A DNA stretch of 64,000 nt. Source: Thalassococcus profundi. Lineage in GTDB: Bacteria; Pseudomonadota; Alphaproteobacteria; Rhodobacterales; Rhodobacteraceae. Location: the NCBI RefSeq assembly GCF_003344785.1, contig NZ_QPMK01000013.1, positions 1-64,000 on the forward strand. The letters run 5' to 3'. Of the stretch, positions 34,231 to 42,445 are shown in pieces; within the stretch, counting starts at the first letter, position 1; every line of letters starts with the position of its first letter. Made by a program: the position numbers and the translations under genes. Under the pieces are notes generated by a model that did not search any database, was not told the DNA's origin, and saw only the letters and a program-made list of their open reading frames with translations.

Positions 34231-34555
34231 AACAGGCGGTAGCATCTTTTCATCGGCAGCATGCTCCATCCTAAATTGCATTGGCGTTGCCCGGCAAGAG
34301 GCACATGAGGTTGGCCATCGTGAACGGCAGCTAAGCGGACGCCGCATTGCAGTGACGAACTCCAAGATGAAAGTCCGCAAAGGGCCGCTCGAGACATTCC
34401 GGCAGATCGGGCGGACAGCGGACGTTTGCTGCACCTCGGGCGAACGGCAGCTATGCTCAGACAGTCGCGGTAACTCCGGGAGTTGCCTGCCAACCCTCAC
34501 TGCAGCATTTTCAGCTTGTTGATAGGCAGGTCAGCATACCTTCCGACCACTCCAT
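34231..34555. other. intergenic stretch with a repeated 12-mer
   Basis: About 325 bases between the nuclease part and the next gene's 3' end. GAACGGCAGCTA occurs at 34322-34333 and 34442-34453, within text rich in GCGGAC/GTCCGC words. Such non-coding stretches are, as I recall, dispersed in Rhodobacteraceae genomes. No gene is supported. Confidence 0.4.
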
Positions 34556-35197
34556 CTACCGCGCAAGATCATATTGAAGCCGGTCGATTGCGTTGTTGGC
34601 CAACGTCTTAAACCGGTAGGCATCCGTTACGCTAACTTCCTCGGTGTGGGCTGCCGCGTTCCGCAAACTCTGGAGATGGCTGATCATCTCCATCGTGTGC
34701 GCGTGAATGACACCCATTTTATATAGCTTCATGCCCACCTGGAGCGGGGCAATCATTCCCTTCTCCCGAGGCAGACCGGATCTCTCAAAGGAGCGCTTTA
34801 ACTCCAGCTCCACATCACGCCAAGCGTCGAGCACGGCAGCACTCGGGGAAAGCTTGGCTATCTCAGTGAAACGATCCTGCCGTTCGGATATTTGAATCGT
34901 CTCAGGACCATCATCGGAAGCCCGTTCGCAGTCTGTGTTTGTCCGCGTCGCGGACTGTGATGCCTCGATTGAAGTCTCTCCGACATCTGCTTCTGACCGT
35001 GTCAGAAATCCGCTGGCCTGCGCCTCGATCTTGTCCAATTCGGCGCCAAAATAGACTTCGGCGTTGCCATACTTTGCTCCCTTAATCCGCTTGAGAAGCC
35101 GGCCGATTTGCCCCCGATATATCAGCGCGACAACGCTGATCGCTATGGGCCATGCCGTCGAGCCTATGACCGCGGATGACCATTCCAACCAATTCAT
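34556..35197 (-). CDS. membrane-anchored HEPN-like protein (DUF4145-like)
   Basis: A 213-residue protein. An N-terminal hydrophobic segment (TAWPIAISVVALIYRG) anchors it, a linker with many acidic and polar residues follows (about 45-105), and the C-terminal domain carries EMISHLQSLRNAAAHTEEVS. The RNAAAH sequence is the Rx4H motif of HEPN domains, some of which are RNases of defence and toxin systems; in DUF4145 proteins the same site occurs. A cytosolic domain tethered to the membrane fits a stress or phage sensor. The GC content is lower than average. It is alone on its strand, with about 375 bp before the next gene. Confidence 0.65.
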   Translation of the reverse strand: MNWLEWSSAVIGSTAWPIAISVVALIYRGQIGRLLKRIKGAKYGNAEVYFGAELDKIEAQASGFLTRSEADVGETSIEASQSATRTNTDCERASDDGPETIQISERQDRFTEIAKLSPSAAVLDAWRDVELELKRSFERSGLPREKGMIAPLQVGMKLYKMGVIHAHTMEMISHLQSLRNAAAHTEEVSVTDAYRFKTLANNAIDRLQYDLAR

Positions 35198-35573
35198 ATT
35201 ACTCGCCTCTCATCTTATCTGGCCATGCCGACATTTATATTCTTCGAGATTTTTCTGAGATGTCGCTCTTCCGCATCCAAGCATCTATGCTTCATTGGAG
35301 GTCGAAGCACTTCAAATACCACAACCGATTGCAATAATGTCAACTCAGAGAGCTCAAATCGTCGGCCTGTTTGGGCCTTCAAGACACAACACTCACGAGG
35401 TTCGCTCGCGGGTCAACGGTTGGCCATTCCCGCCTGTTTTAACCAATGCCGTGAATCGAACGAATGCCGGAGAAAGGGCCAAGAACGGTCATTCACTGCA
35501 CTTGGCTCGAAGATCGGCCGTGGGCTGTTTGCGTTTAGATTGCGTGAGCTTCCACCCTGACAAGACAAACATG
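35198..35573. other. intergenic stretch, no gene recognised
   Basis: About 375 bases between two HEPN-like genes on the minus strand. Short ORFs on both strands have no recognisable features. It holds the promoter of the 34556-35197 gene. The GTCGGCC, GTTCGCTCGCGGG and AAGAACGGTCATTCACTG words look like the dispersed non-coding sequence described for the 34.3-kb gap. Confidence 0.4.
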
Positions 35574-36065
35574 TTAAGAGAACTGGATTGCGTAGCTCCA
35601 TGATTCATCCGATGAATACTCGCCCGCAATAAAGTGGATCAGATGATGCCCTGCTTCGAGAAACTCCCTTGTTCGATCGTGTGTGAAAGGCGCCGAAAGC
35701 TGAGCCTTGTTTCCGTGTGCAACGTTATTCCGTAACTGCGCGTAACTACGCCCCAACAATACCTGCCAAGACCAAACTTCGATTTCATCACTGTCCCATT
35801 TCAAACCGCTGCCATCTTTGGCTACCAGAAGTTGAGGGGTCGTTCTTTTGAAGACTTGGAATCCCGACCCTACAAAATCAAACTCTTCGAAAGGATGCTT
35901 GCCTTCCAATGATTGGCCGATCCGGTCCCAGTTGACGCCCCTAACTACCCGCGTCTCTCCATCCACATGGGCAAAGTCTTGGGTGAGATTGACCAAAAAG
36001 AACTCCAGCTTGGCAGCCAAAAGCATAAATTTTGAGATTTCTTCGTCCAAGCAAGCCTCCCGCAT
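35574..36065 (-). CDS. HEPN-like protein
   Basis: A 163-residue protein. ISKFMLLAAKLEFFLVNLTQ at the start and SYAQLRNNVAHGNKAQL near residue 115 make the two helices of a HEPN-like domain, with RNNVAH as the Rx4H motif. EVWSWQVLLGRS precedes it. HEPN proteins without a partner nucleotidyltransferase can be RNases or scaffold proteins. No MNT or other partner is adjacent, but the next minus-strand gene, 376 bp downstream, is also HEPN-like. The function is a guess based on the motif and island context. The start at 36065 is the first available; AAACTGG gives no clear ribosome site. Confidence 0.6.
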   Translation of the reverse strand: MREACLDEEISKFMLLAAKLEFFLVNLTQDFAHVDGETRVVRGVNWDRIGQSLEGKHPFEEFDFVGSGFQVFKRTTPQLLVAKDGSGLKWDSDEIEVWSWQVLLGRSYAQLRNNVAHGNKAQLSAPFTHDRTREFLEAGHHLIHFIAGEYSSDESWSYAIQFS

Positions 36066-36442
36066 GTTCGCGTCAGGCTACAGCTCAAACTGGTAAGGGG
36101 CAACTTAGCCTTGCAATTGGCATCTGTCCGCTCTGGGAAGCCGCACCGCAGCATTCATCTCCCATGCAGAGGTCCGGATTTGGCCCGGAGACAGCCTGCC
36201 GGGCAAAGCAAAGTTCAAAAAAACTTCTTCGTCCTCAAGAGATCTGACCAATGTTCCTTGCATCCCGGGGCACAGACCGCGCCGGAACCCTAAGAGAGAG
36301 AGGAACCGCACATCCTTCCCGACGCCGATCTCCTGCCCTTTCTGAAGAGGCGTCCGCTACGGCGACCGGCAACCAACACGGATCTCCGACCCGCCCTGAC
36401 CCCTGGGGCGATACCCGGGACCAAGAAACCAAAGGAGGATCC
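36066..36442. other. intergenic stretch, upstream region of small gene
   Basis: About 375 bases. It must contain promoters for the HEPN-like gene (-) and the next plus-strand gene, which has a strong AGGAGG ribosome site at 36433-36438. No other structure is seen. Confidence 0.45.
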
Positions 36443-36838
36443 ATGTTTCACACGAAATTCATCCCCGGCGCGGAAGACCGCGTAATTCCGACCGGAGAGC
36501 TGGCCCTGCGAGCCTATTTCTCCGGACACGACGAGGCGCTCGGTCATGCGGCCGTGCTGTTGGCAGGTCGGCGCGGTGCGCGCCTGGTAAACGCCATCCG
36601 CGATGGCCTCGACCAGCGCGGGCGGATGACGTGCCGCGTGCAGCGCCTGCTCATCGAACTTCGCCGGATCCTGTTTCTCGATCACGCAGATGATGATGAC
36701 TGGGACGACTCAAGCAGCATTGCGATGGTAGAACCCGACGATCCCATCGTGCCAGAGATCTGCCTGCTGGCGGATGGTCTCGACGAAGCACTGCACGCGG
36801 CCGGGATCGTCAGAGCCGCGGACGAACGCGCTGCCTAA
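36443..36838 (+). CDS. small unrecognised acidic protein
   Basis: A 131-residue protein after a near-consensus AGGAGG site, so expression is likely strong. It has a helical core (HAAVLLAGRRGARLVNAIRD and MTCRVQRLLIELRRILFLD) and an acidic patch (DHADDDDWDD). I know no family. With the next two plus-strand genes it forms a group of small cytosolic proteins on the right edge of the island; similar small genes are common in alphaproteobacterial integrative elements. The longer in-frame reading from 36251 lacks a start signal and was not used. Confidence 0.6.
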   Translation: MFHTKFIPGAEDRVIPTGELALRAYFSGHDEALGHAAVLLAGRRGARLVNAIRDGLDQRGRMTCRVQRLLIELRRILFLDHADDDDWDDSSSIAMVEPDDPIVPEICLLADGLDEALHAAGIVRAADERAA

Positions 36839-37095
36839 AGCCCAACTCCGCGCCGCCGCAAACGCCTGTGGCGGTGCGAGACAGGAACTGGCAAGAAATT
36901 TCTCGGCCGGCACATTTCCCCTTCGTGGTCGGAATGAACGGCTAATTTCCTTCTCATCAGCACCCGAGGCCAGCCTTGGCAACCAATCGAAAGGAGCCGG
37001 TCGAACCCACCCTGTCTCCCGCGACGCACGGAACATGACGCCGAAGAACAGGCAAAACTCCATCGTTTCCGCCACCGCATGAAAGGGAGATTATC

Positions 37096-37446
37096 ATGCT
37101 AAACACCAACACCTTCGACACCGCCGAGGCACGTCTCGGCGCGACCTATTTTGTCGAGCAGCACCTCCGCCGTCACGGCGCGAGTCTCTGCGACCTGCTC
37201 GACGCGCTCGATGACAGGAATGGGTTCGCTTCTCTCTGCGATCTCCATGGCGCCTTCGGTCGGCCGATCCCGGATACCGATGCCGTCGAGGCCGCGCTGC
37301 GCGACATCCGACGCATCCTGGCCGAGCAGAGCCCCTCGTCGCTCGACCGGATCGGTCACGATAGGGGGCTGCCAGCCTCCGACATGGCACGGTGGCACGG
37401 CGCACGCATCAGCGAGCTCCTCGCGCGGTTCCGTCATGCCGAATGA
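37096..37446 (+). CDS. small unrecognised protein
   Basis: A 116-residue protein with AAAGGGAG eight bases before its ATG. The sequence is predicted helical throughout, with SLCDLLDALDDRNGFASLCD and ALRDIRRILAEQSP. No family is recognised. The final 11 bases overlap the start of the next gene, so the two are coupled. The 257 bp gap before it has no gene. Confidence 0.6.
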   Translation: MLNTNTFDTAEARLGATYFVEQHLRRHGASLCDLLDALDDRNGFASLCDLHGAFGRPIPDTDAVEAALRDIRRILAEQSPSSLDRIGHDRGLPASDMARWHGARISELLARFRHAE

Positions 37447-37834
37447 GACCGGGGCACGCTGTGCCCTTCAGGTGGCGCGTCAGCGCCGCCTGAGCGTCCG
37501 TCCCGATGAGTTCGGATTGGAGCAGGACATTTGCGACGTGACGCTGTGGCTCATCGAGATGCACAGCCTGACCCATGTCCACGTGTGGGTGGACCGTCAC
37601 TACACGCAGATCGGCCGGGAGATCGCCGGCGTGACCGTCATGACCTCGCCGACGCACCCCGAGGGGCTGACGGAGGCGGCGCACGAGGCGTTTCTCGCGC
37701 TCGGCTACACGATCGAAGACACCCGCGCAGACACCTACGGCCACCAGTTCTGCGACGGGCATCACTCGAAGCATGAGGCGATCCAGGCCTACGCGCGTAT
37801 CGAGGGTGCGTTGCGACGCTGGCGATCCCTATAG
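37436..37834 (+). CDS. small unrecognised protein, His-rich
   Basis: A 132-residue protein. It contains THVHVWVDRHYTQIGREIAG and a C-terminal HQFCDGHHSKHEAIQAYARI, with several His and one Cys that could bind metal, although no known metal-site pattern is matched. The start at 37436 overlaps the upstream gene by 11 bases. A strong terminator follows after 21 bases. It is the last gene before the likely island edge. Confidence 0.6.
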   Translation: MPNETGARCALQVARQRRLSVRPDEFGLEQDICDVTLWLIEMHSLTHVHVWVDRHYTQIGREIAGVTVMTSPTHPEGLTEAAHEAFLALGYTIEDTRADTYGHQFCDGHHSKHEAIQAYARIEGALRRWRSL

Positions 37835-37855
37835 GAAATTCGCAGGCACCCCGGA

Positions 37856-37882
37856 AAAGGGCGGCGAAAGCCGCCCTTTTTT
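37856..37882 (+). terminator. rho-independent terminator
   Basis: Perfect 10-bp stem AAAGGGCGGC / GCCGCCCTTT with GAAA loop and a following T-run. It ends the 37096-37834 gene pair. Confidence 0.9.
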
Positions 37883-38395
37883 CTCCTGTCGGGTTCGGTA
37901 CACCGCCAACTTACGCCCTCCGATCAGTTTTCTGGGAACCGTGTCCTGTCTCCATCTGCCTCAGGCGCGGAACGCTCTCATGTCACGCGTCAAAATCACC
38001 CAATATGCGCCGCCTTGGGTAATAGATGGCCCGGAGCTCCGACTACCGACACCATGGATCGGAATTGCTGTAGGAAAAAGACCCACGTTGTCACGCGGGC
38101 AGCGAGGCCATGGGCCCCATAAAAGCAGAAACTGACAAGGAAAAACGGCCCGCCTCCCGGAAGGGAAGCGGGCCGAACTTTTACTCATGCCGGAGAACTC
38201 AGGGGGGACCTGCCAGCAGGAATGTCACGGCAGCATTTTCCCACCAAAACAGGCTTGGATACGCGTTCTCAAGAAACCCAGTGATTTCAATCCCTAACGG
38301 GCTCCTGGCAAAACAGGTCCCGACCCTTGGCAGGCAAACTCACGGGTTTTGGCATAACTACGCCCGTAAAAACACTAAGTGGACTTAGTCAATGA
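37883..38395. other. gene-free junction between island and chromosome
   Basis: About 510 bases with one strong hairpin (38146-38175) and no supported gene. To its left are accessory genes; to its right nrdJ and other chromosomal genes. The island boundary and an attachment site may lie here, but no direct repeat partner is visible inside the window. Confidence 0.5.
38141..38182. terminator. bidirectional terminator, probably for nrdJ
   Basis: Stem CGGCCCGC (38146-38153) with GCGGGCCG (38168-38175), extended by TCCC/GGGA, around a GGAA loop. There is AAAAA before and ACTTTT after, so it can act on both strands. On the minus strand it lies some 220 bp after the nrdJ stop. Confidence 0.75.
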
Positions 38396-41300
38396 CTATT
38401 GGCATTTCGAATGGCCGCAGCTGGCGCAGGTCATGCAGCCCTCCACCATGCGCATGTCGTATTGACCGCAGCTGGGACAGACCTTCCCGCGGGGGGCGTC
38501 GAGGTTGACGACACGGGCTTGCGGGTCGGTCTTCAGGCCCATGCCCTCGCCTTCGAGGAAACCGATGGCGATCAGGTGTTGTTCGATCACGCCGCCGATG
38601 GCTGCAAGGATCGACGGAATGTATTTGCCCTTGACCCAGGCGCCGCCGCGCGGATCGAACACGGCCTTGAGCTCTTCGACCACGAACGACACGTCGCCGC
38701 CGCGCCGGAACACCGCCGAGATCATCCGCGTCAGCGCCACCGTCCAGGCGAAATGCTCCATGTTCTTGGAATTGATGAAGACCTCGAAGGGCCGCCGGCG
38801 ACCGCCCACGACGATGTCGTTGATGGTGAGGTAGATCGCGTGTTCGCTGTCGGGCCATTTCAGCTTGTAGGTGTTGCCCTCGAGCGTCTGCGGCCGGTCC
38901 AGAGGTTCCGACATGTAGACCACGTCGCCATGGGGCTGCTGCGGTTCGGCGTCGGTCAGGGCGATGACTTCGGGGGCGGTCTTCTTCTCCTCAGCCACGC
39001 TCAGCACCGACCCCGTCACCTCGTTGGGCCGGTAAGTCGTGCAGCCCTTGCAGCCGCTCTCCCAGGCCTGCAGGTAGACTTCCTTGAAATCCTCGAAAGA
39101 GATGTCTTCCGGGCAGTTGATCGTCTTGGAGATCGACGAATCCACCCATTTCTGCGCCGCCGCCTGCATCCGCACGTGGTCCAGCGGCGCCAGCGTCTGG
39201 GCGTTCACGAAAAAACCGGGCAGCTCGGCGTCCCCATGCTTTTCGCGCCACATCTGCACGGCATAGTCCACCACCTCTTCCTCGGTGCGCGACCCGTCCT
39301 TCTGCAGCACCTTGCGCGTGTAGGCATAGGCAAAGACCGGCTCGATCCCCGAACTCACGTTGCCGGCGTAAAGCGAGATCGTGCCAGTGGGCGCAATGGA
39401 GGTCAGCAGCGCGTTGCGGATGCCGTGCTGCCGGATCGCATCGCGCACGTCTTCGTCCATCTGCATCATCGTGCCCGAGGCAAGGTAGGCCTCGGCATCG
39501 AAGAGCGGAAACGGCCCTTTCTCTTTCGCCAGTTCGACCGATGCAAGGTAGGCGGCACGGGCGATGGCGTGCAGCCAGGCCTCGGTCTGGGCGGCGGCCT
39601 CTTCCGAGCCATAGCGCAGGCCCAGCATCAGCAGCGCATCGGCAAGGCCTGTCACCCCCAGCCCGATGCGGCGTTTCTGGCGTGCCTCTTCGGCCTGCTG
39701 CGGCAGCGGGAATTTCGAGGCGTCCACGACGTTGTCCATCATCCGGATCGCCGTGGTTACAAGCTCCGACAGCGCCTCCGCATCCAGCGCCGCGGCATCC
39801 TCGAACGGGTCGGTGACCAGCCGGGCGAGGTTGATCGACCCCAGCAGGCAGGCGCCGTAGGGCGGCAGGGGCTGTTCGCCGCAGTTGTGCACATAAAACC
39901 CGTTTGCGTCGAAAGCGTTGACCCCAGGCACCTGTACATCGAACACCTCGGCGACGCCGTCTTCTTCCACTTCGCTGACCTGCGCAACAAACCGTTCGCG
40001 GTTGAGAGTGCGCTTGTAGCTGCCCAGCGCCGCCGACAGCCGCTGCGCCTTGTCCGCATCGGCAAACCCGACGCGTGCCTGATAGACTTGCAGGTTCGCA
40101 CCGCTGACCACCAGTTCATGCTGTGCCTTGACCTCATAGGCCTTCTGCCCGCCTTTGCCATCGGGAAGCAGTGTCGTGCTGCCCTCTGGCCGGCGGTCGG
40201 TGTAGATCGAGGCGTTCACTCCCAGCCGCGCCAGCATCCGCTGAACGGCTTCGAGCAGGGCGAGGTCGCTTTGTGCCAGACGCACCGACACACCCTTCTG
40301 CTGGTTGCCCTGCACCGATCCGTCGGCGTCAAAAAGCCCCTGCAGCACGGCGGCGACAAATCCGGGCGTGGCAGCCTCGATCTCGGGTGTGATCGTCTTG
40401 CGGCCTCGGGACAGGTCATAGCGCGCGGCAAGATCGCGCAGCCCGACGGTGCCGATCCGATATTCGCCCCGACCTTCCACACTTTGCCAGCCTGCGAAAT
40501 CCGCGCGGTGCGGCAGGGTGCGCAACAGCTTCTCGACCTTTGACATGACGTGATCCAGCTCGAAGGAACCGTTGGCCACCGCAGGCCTGGGCCAGACCGA
40601 AATCAGCGTCTTGTCATCCCGGATCACGCCGTCGCCAATCAGGAGGCCGAGCAAGTAGCCCTTTGCGTCCTCGGGATGTTCACGGAGCAGCGCCCCGCGA
40701 TGATCGTGCAACATCACCTCCTCGCCGGGGGACAGCGTTCCGGCAGCGACCCACGCGGTCTCGAGCCGCCAGCGGGAGCGTGCCGTCACCTTGCGTACCA
40801 GATGATCCGCGGTGAGCCGCAAGACGCGCCCGCAGCGTGTCGACAGCCGTTTGACCGGCTTGGTCCCGGTCGGGAAGAACCCCTGCGGACCGCTGGAATG
40901 AACGGTTCCGTCGACCAATGCCTCGAACGGTCGTCCGATCAGATCGCGCACCTGCCGTGCACCATCGGGCGTGGTGACCCAGGTGTCGGCGGTCACGCAG
41001 GGGTTGGTCGCCGCGATGGTTTCGCAGTAGCTCAGGTTGTTGGCCTGGTTGATACGGTCAATGAAGATCACCCCGGGTTCGGCGTAATCGTATGTGGCAC
41101 GCATGATCCGGTTCCACAGGTCGCGCGCCTGCACGGTCTTGTAGACCTTGTCGCCGAACCGCAGATCCCACGACCCGTCCGCCTTGACCGCATCCATGAA
41201 CGGATCGGTGACCAGAACACTGAGATTGAACATGCGCAGCCGCGCGGCGTCGGACTTGGCGCCGATGAAATCCTCGATATCCGGATGGTCGCAGCGCATC

Positions 41301-41800
41301 GTCGCCATCATCGCCCCACGGCGCGACCCCGCGGACATGATCGTCCTGCACATGGCGTCCCAGACATCCATGAAGGACAGCGGCCCCGAAGCGTCCGCCG
41401 CCACGCCTTTGACATCCGCGCCCTTGGGCCGGATCGTGGAGAAATCGTAGCCGATCCCCCCGCCCTGCTGCATGGTCAGCGCCGCCTCTTTCAGCATCTC
41501 GAAGATGCCGCCCATGCTGTCGGGGATCGTGCCCATGACGAAGCAGTTGAAAAGCGTCACCGACCGTTCGGTGCCGGCACCCGCGGTGATGCGCCCGGCG
41601 GGCAGATACTTGAAATCCTCGAGCGCGGTGAAAAACCGCTCTTCCCAATGCGCCGGATCGCTCTCGACCTCGGCCAAGGACCGGGCGATGCGGCGCCAGG
41701 TGTCCTCGACCGTGCGGTCGATTGCCGCGCCGTCCGCCTCTTTCAAACGGTATTTCATATCCCAGATCTGTTCTGCGATGGGGGCGGCAAAGCGGGTCAT
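38396..41800 (-). CDS. nrdJ: B12-dependent (class II) ribonucleotide reductase with intein
   Basis: A 1134-residue precursor; without its 372-residue intein the enzyme is 762 residues. It reduces ribonucleotides to deoxyribonucleotides using adenosylcobalamin. Visible motifs: NPCGEQPLPPYGAC (interrupted by the intein), GTISLYAGNVSSGIEPVFAY, and a C-terminal zinc-like tail CPSCG/CMTCASCGHSKC. The ATG at 41800 is chosen because the family begins with RFAAPIAEQIWDMKYR; the in-frame extension to 42073 runs into the divergent gene. Transcribed divergently from a DUF1489 gene, with a possible NrdR box between. This is the first clearly chromosomal gene right of the island. Confidence 0.95.
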   Translation of the reverse strand: MTRFAAPIAEQIWDMKYRLKEADGAAIDRTVEDTWRRIARSLAEVESDPAHWEERFFTALEDFKYLPAGRITAGAGTERSVTLFNCFVMGTIPDSMGGIFEMLKEAALTMQQGGGIGYDFSTIRPKGADVKGVAADASGPLSFMDVWDAMCRTIMSAGSRRGAMMATMRCDHPDIEDFIGAKSDAARLRMFNLSVLVTDPFMDAVKADGSWDLRFGDKVYKTVQARDLWNRIMRATYDYAEPGVIFIDRINQANNLSYCETIAATNPCVTADTWVTTPDGARQVRDLIGRPFEALVDGTVHSSGPQGFFPTGTKPVKRLSTRCGRVLRLTADHLVRKVTARSRWRLETAWVAAGTLSPGEEVMLHDHRGALLREHPEDAKGYLLGLLIGDGVIRDDKTLISVWPRPAVANGSFELDHVMSKVEKLLRTLPHRADFAGWQSVEGRGEYRIGTVGLRDLAARYDLSRGRKTITPEIEAATPGFVAAVLQGLFDADGSVQGNQQKGVSVRLAQSDLALLEAVQRMLARLGVNASIYTDRRPEGSTTLLPDGKGGQKAYEVKAQHELVVSGANLQVYQARVGFADADKAQRLSAALGSYKRTLNRERFVAQVSEVEEDGVAEVFDVQVPGVNAFDANGFYVHNCGEQPLPPYGACLLGSINLARLVTDPFEDAAALDAEALSELVTTAIRMMDNVVDASKFPLPQQAEEARQKRRIGLGVTGLADALLMLGLRYGSEEAAAQTEAWLHAIARAAYLASVELAKEKGPFPLFDAEAYLASGTMMQMDEDVRDAIRQHGIRNALLTSIAPTGTISLYAGNVSSGIEPVFAYAYTRKVLQKDGSRTEEEVVDYAVQMWREKHGDAELPGFFVNAQTLAPLDHVRMQAAAQKWVDSSISKTINCPEDISFEDFKEVYLQAWESGCKGCTTYRPNEVTGSVLSVAEEKKTAPEVIALTDAEPQQPHGDVVYMSEPLDRPQTLEGNTYKLKWPDSEHAIYLTINDIVVGGRRRPFEVFINSKNMEHFAWTVALTRMISAVFRRGGDVSFVVEELKAVFDPRGGAWVKGKYIPSILAAIGGVIEQHLIAIGFLEGEGMGLKTDPQARVVNLDAPRGKVCPSCGQYDMRMVEGCMTCASCGHSKCQ
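39884..40999 (-). mobile_element. LAGLIDADG intein within nrdJ
   Basis: 372 residues (268-639 of the precursor) inserted between NP and CGEQ. Block A is CVTADTWVTTPDG, with Cys1; a block B-like LRLTADHLV follows; the homing endonuclease blocks are GYLLGLLIGDGVI and VLQGLFDADGSVQ; block F/G is VFDVQVPGVNAFDANGFYVH then Asn, and the next residue is the host Cys. All splicing residues (Cys1, the penultimate His, the terminal Asn, Cys+1) are present, so it should splice. Two LAGLIDADG motifs with acidic residues suggest an active endonuclease. Confidence 0.93.
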
Positions 41801-41906
41801 GGGCGATTCCCTTCGAATGGCAGGCAAGCAGAATAACGCGAAGCGGCAAGGCGACACAACGGCTACCGCGGGAAATGCACAACTGCTTGAAGGCTTGAAC
41901 ATCCAG

Positions 41907-41922
41907 TCTACAATATATGCGC
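41907..41922. promoter_or_regulatory. NrdR-box-like sequence upstream of nrdJ
   Basis: TCTACAATATATGCGC lies about 110 bp upstream of nrdJ and within the leader of the DUF1489 gene. The ACAATATAT core resembles half of an NrdR box, but a clean second box about 31 bp away is not present. It may just be a promoter -10 region. Confidence 0.25.
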
Positions 41923-41939
41923 AGCTTGGGGAAGAATCT

Positions 41940-42371
41940 GTGGATAATTTCACGCATATCCTGAAACTCAGCGTCGGCACGGAGGCGGTCGAGGACCTGG
42001 CCGCCTGGCAGGCCTCTGCCCGCGCACGCGGCGCCGACGGCCTGCCCCGGCACGTGACGCGGATGTGGCCCAAGCGCGAGGCAGAGATTCTGGGCGGCGG
42101 CAGCCTCTACTGGGTGATCAAGGGGGTGATCCTGTGCCGTCAGCGCATCCTGCGGCTGGACGAGGTCACAGGCTCCGACGGCATCCGCCGCTGCGCCTTC
42201 GTGCTCGACCCCAACCTGATCCGCACCAATCCCGCGACCAAGCGCCCGTTCCAGGGCTGGCGTTACCTGGCGCCCGCCGACGCGCCCGCCGACCTCTCGG
42301 CGAAACGCGCGCAGGACGATGCCCTACCCCCGGAACTGGCCGGCGCGCTGGCCGACATCGGCGTGCTCTGA
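41940..42371 (+). CDS. DUF1489 family protein
   Basis: A 143-residue protein of a conserved alphaproteobacterial family of unknown function. The start is GTG at 41940, with GGGGAA upstream, giving DNFTHILKLSVGTEAVEDL, the usual family beginning. RHVTRMWPKREAEILGGGSL and YWVIKGVILCRQRI are the family core. The longer in-frame ORF from 41472 would run through nrdJ and was rejected. Divergent to nrdJ; convergent with the porin gene. Confidence 0.88.
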   Translation: MDNFTHILKLSVGTEAVEDLAAWQASARARGADGLPRHVTRMWPKREAEILGGGSLYWVIKGVILCRQRILRLDEVTGSDGIRRCAFVLDPNLIRTNPATKRPFQGWRYLAPADAPADLSAKRAQDDALPPELAGALADIGVL

Positions 42372-42395
42372 TCCGTTCCGGACTCACCACGCATA

Positions 42396-42421
42396 AGCGC
42401 GCCGACCCGCATCGGCGCGCT
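42396..42421. terminator. hairpin between convergent genes
   Basis: Perfect 10-bp stem AGCGCGCCGA / TCGGCGCGCT with a 6-base loop, between the DUF1489 gene and the porin-like gene that end here. No long T-run on either side, so termination strength is uncertain. Confidence 0.6.
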
Positions 42422-42445
42422 GTCATCGGCTCATCCGATCCTCGA

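Noticed and set aside
38399-41836. Two long plus-strand frames opposite nrdJ
   Set aside because: Shadows; nrdJ and its intein account for the coding signal.
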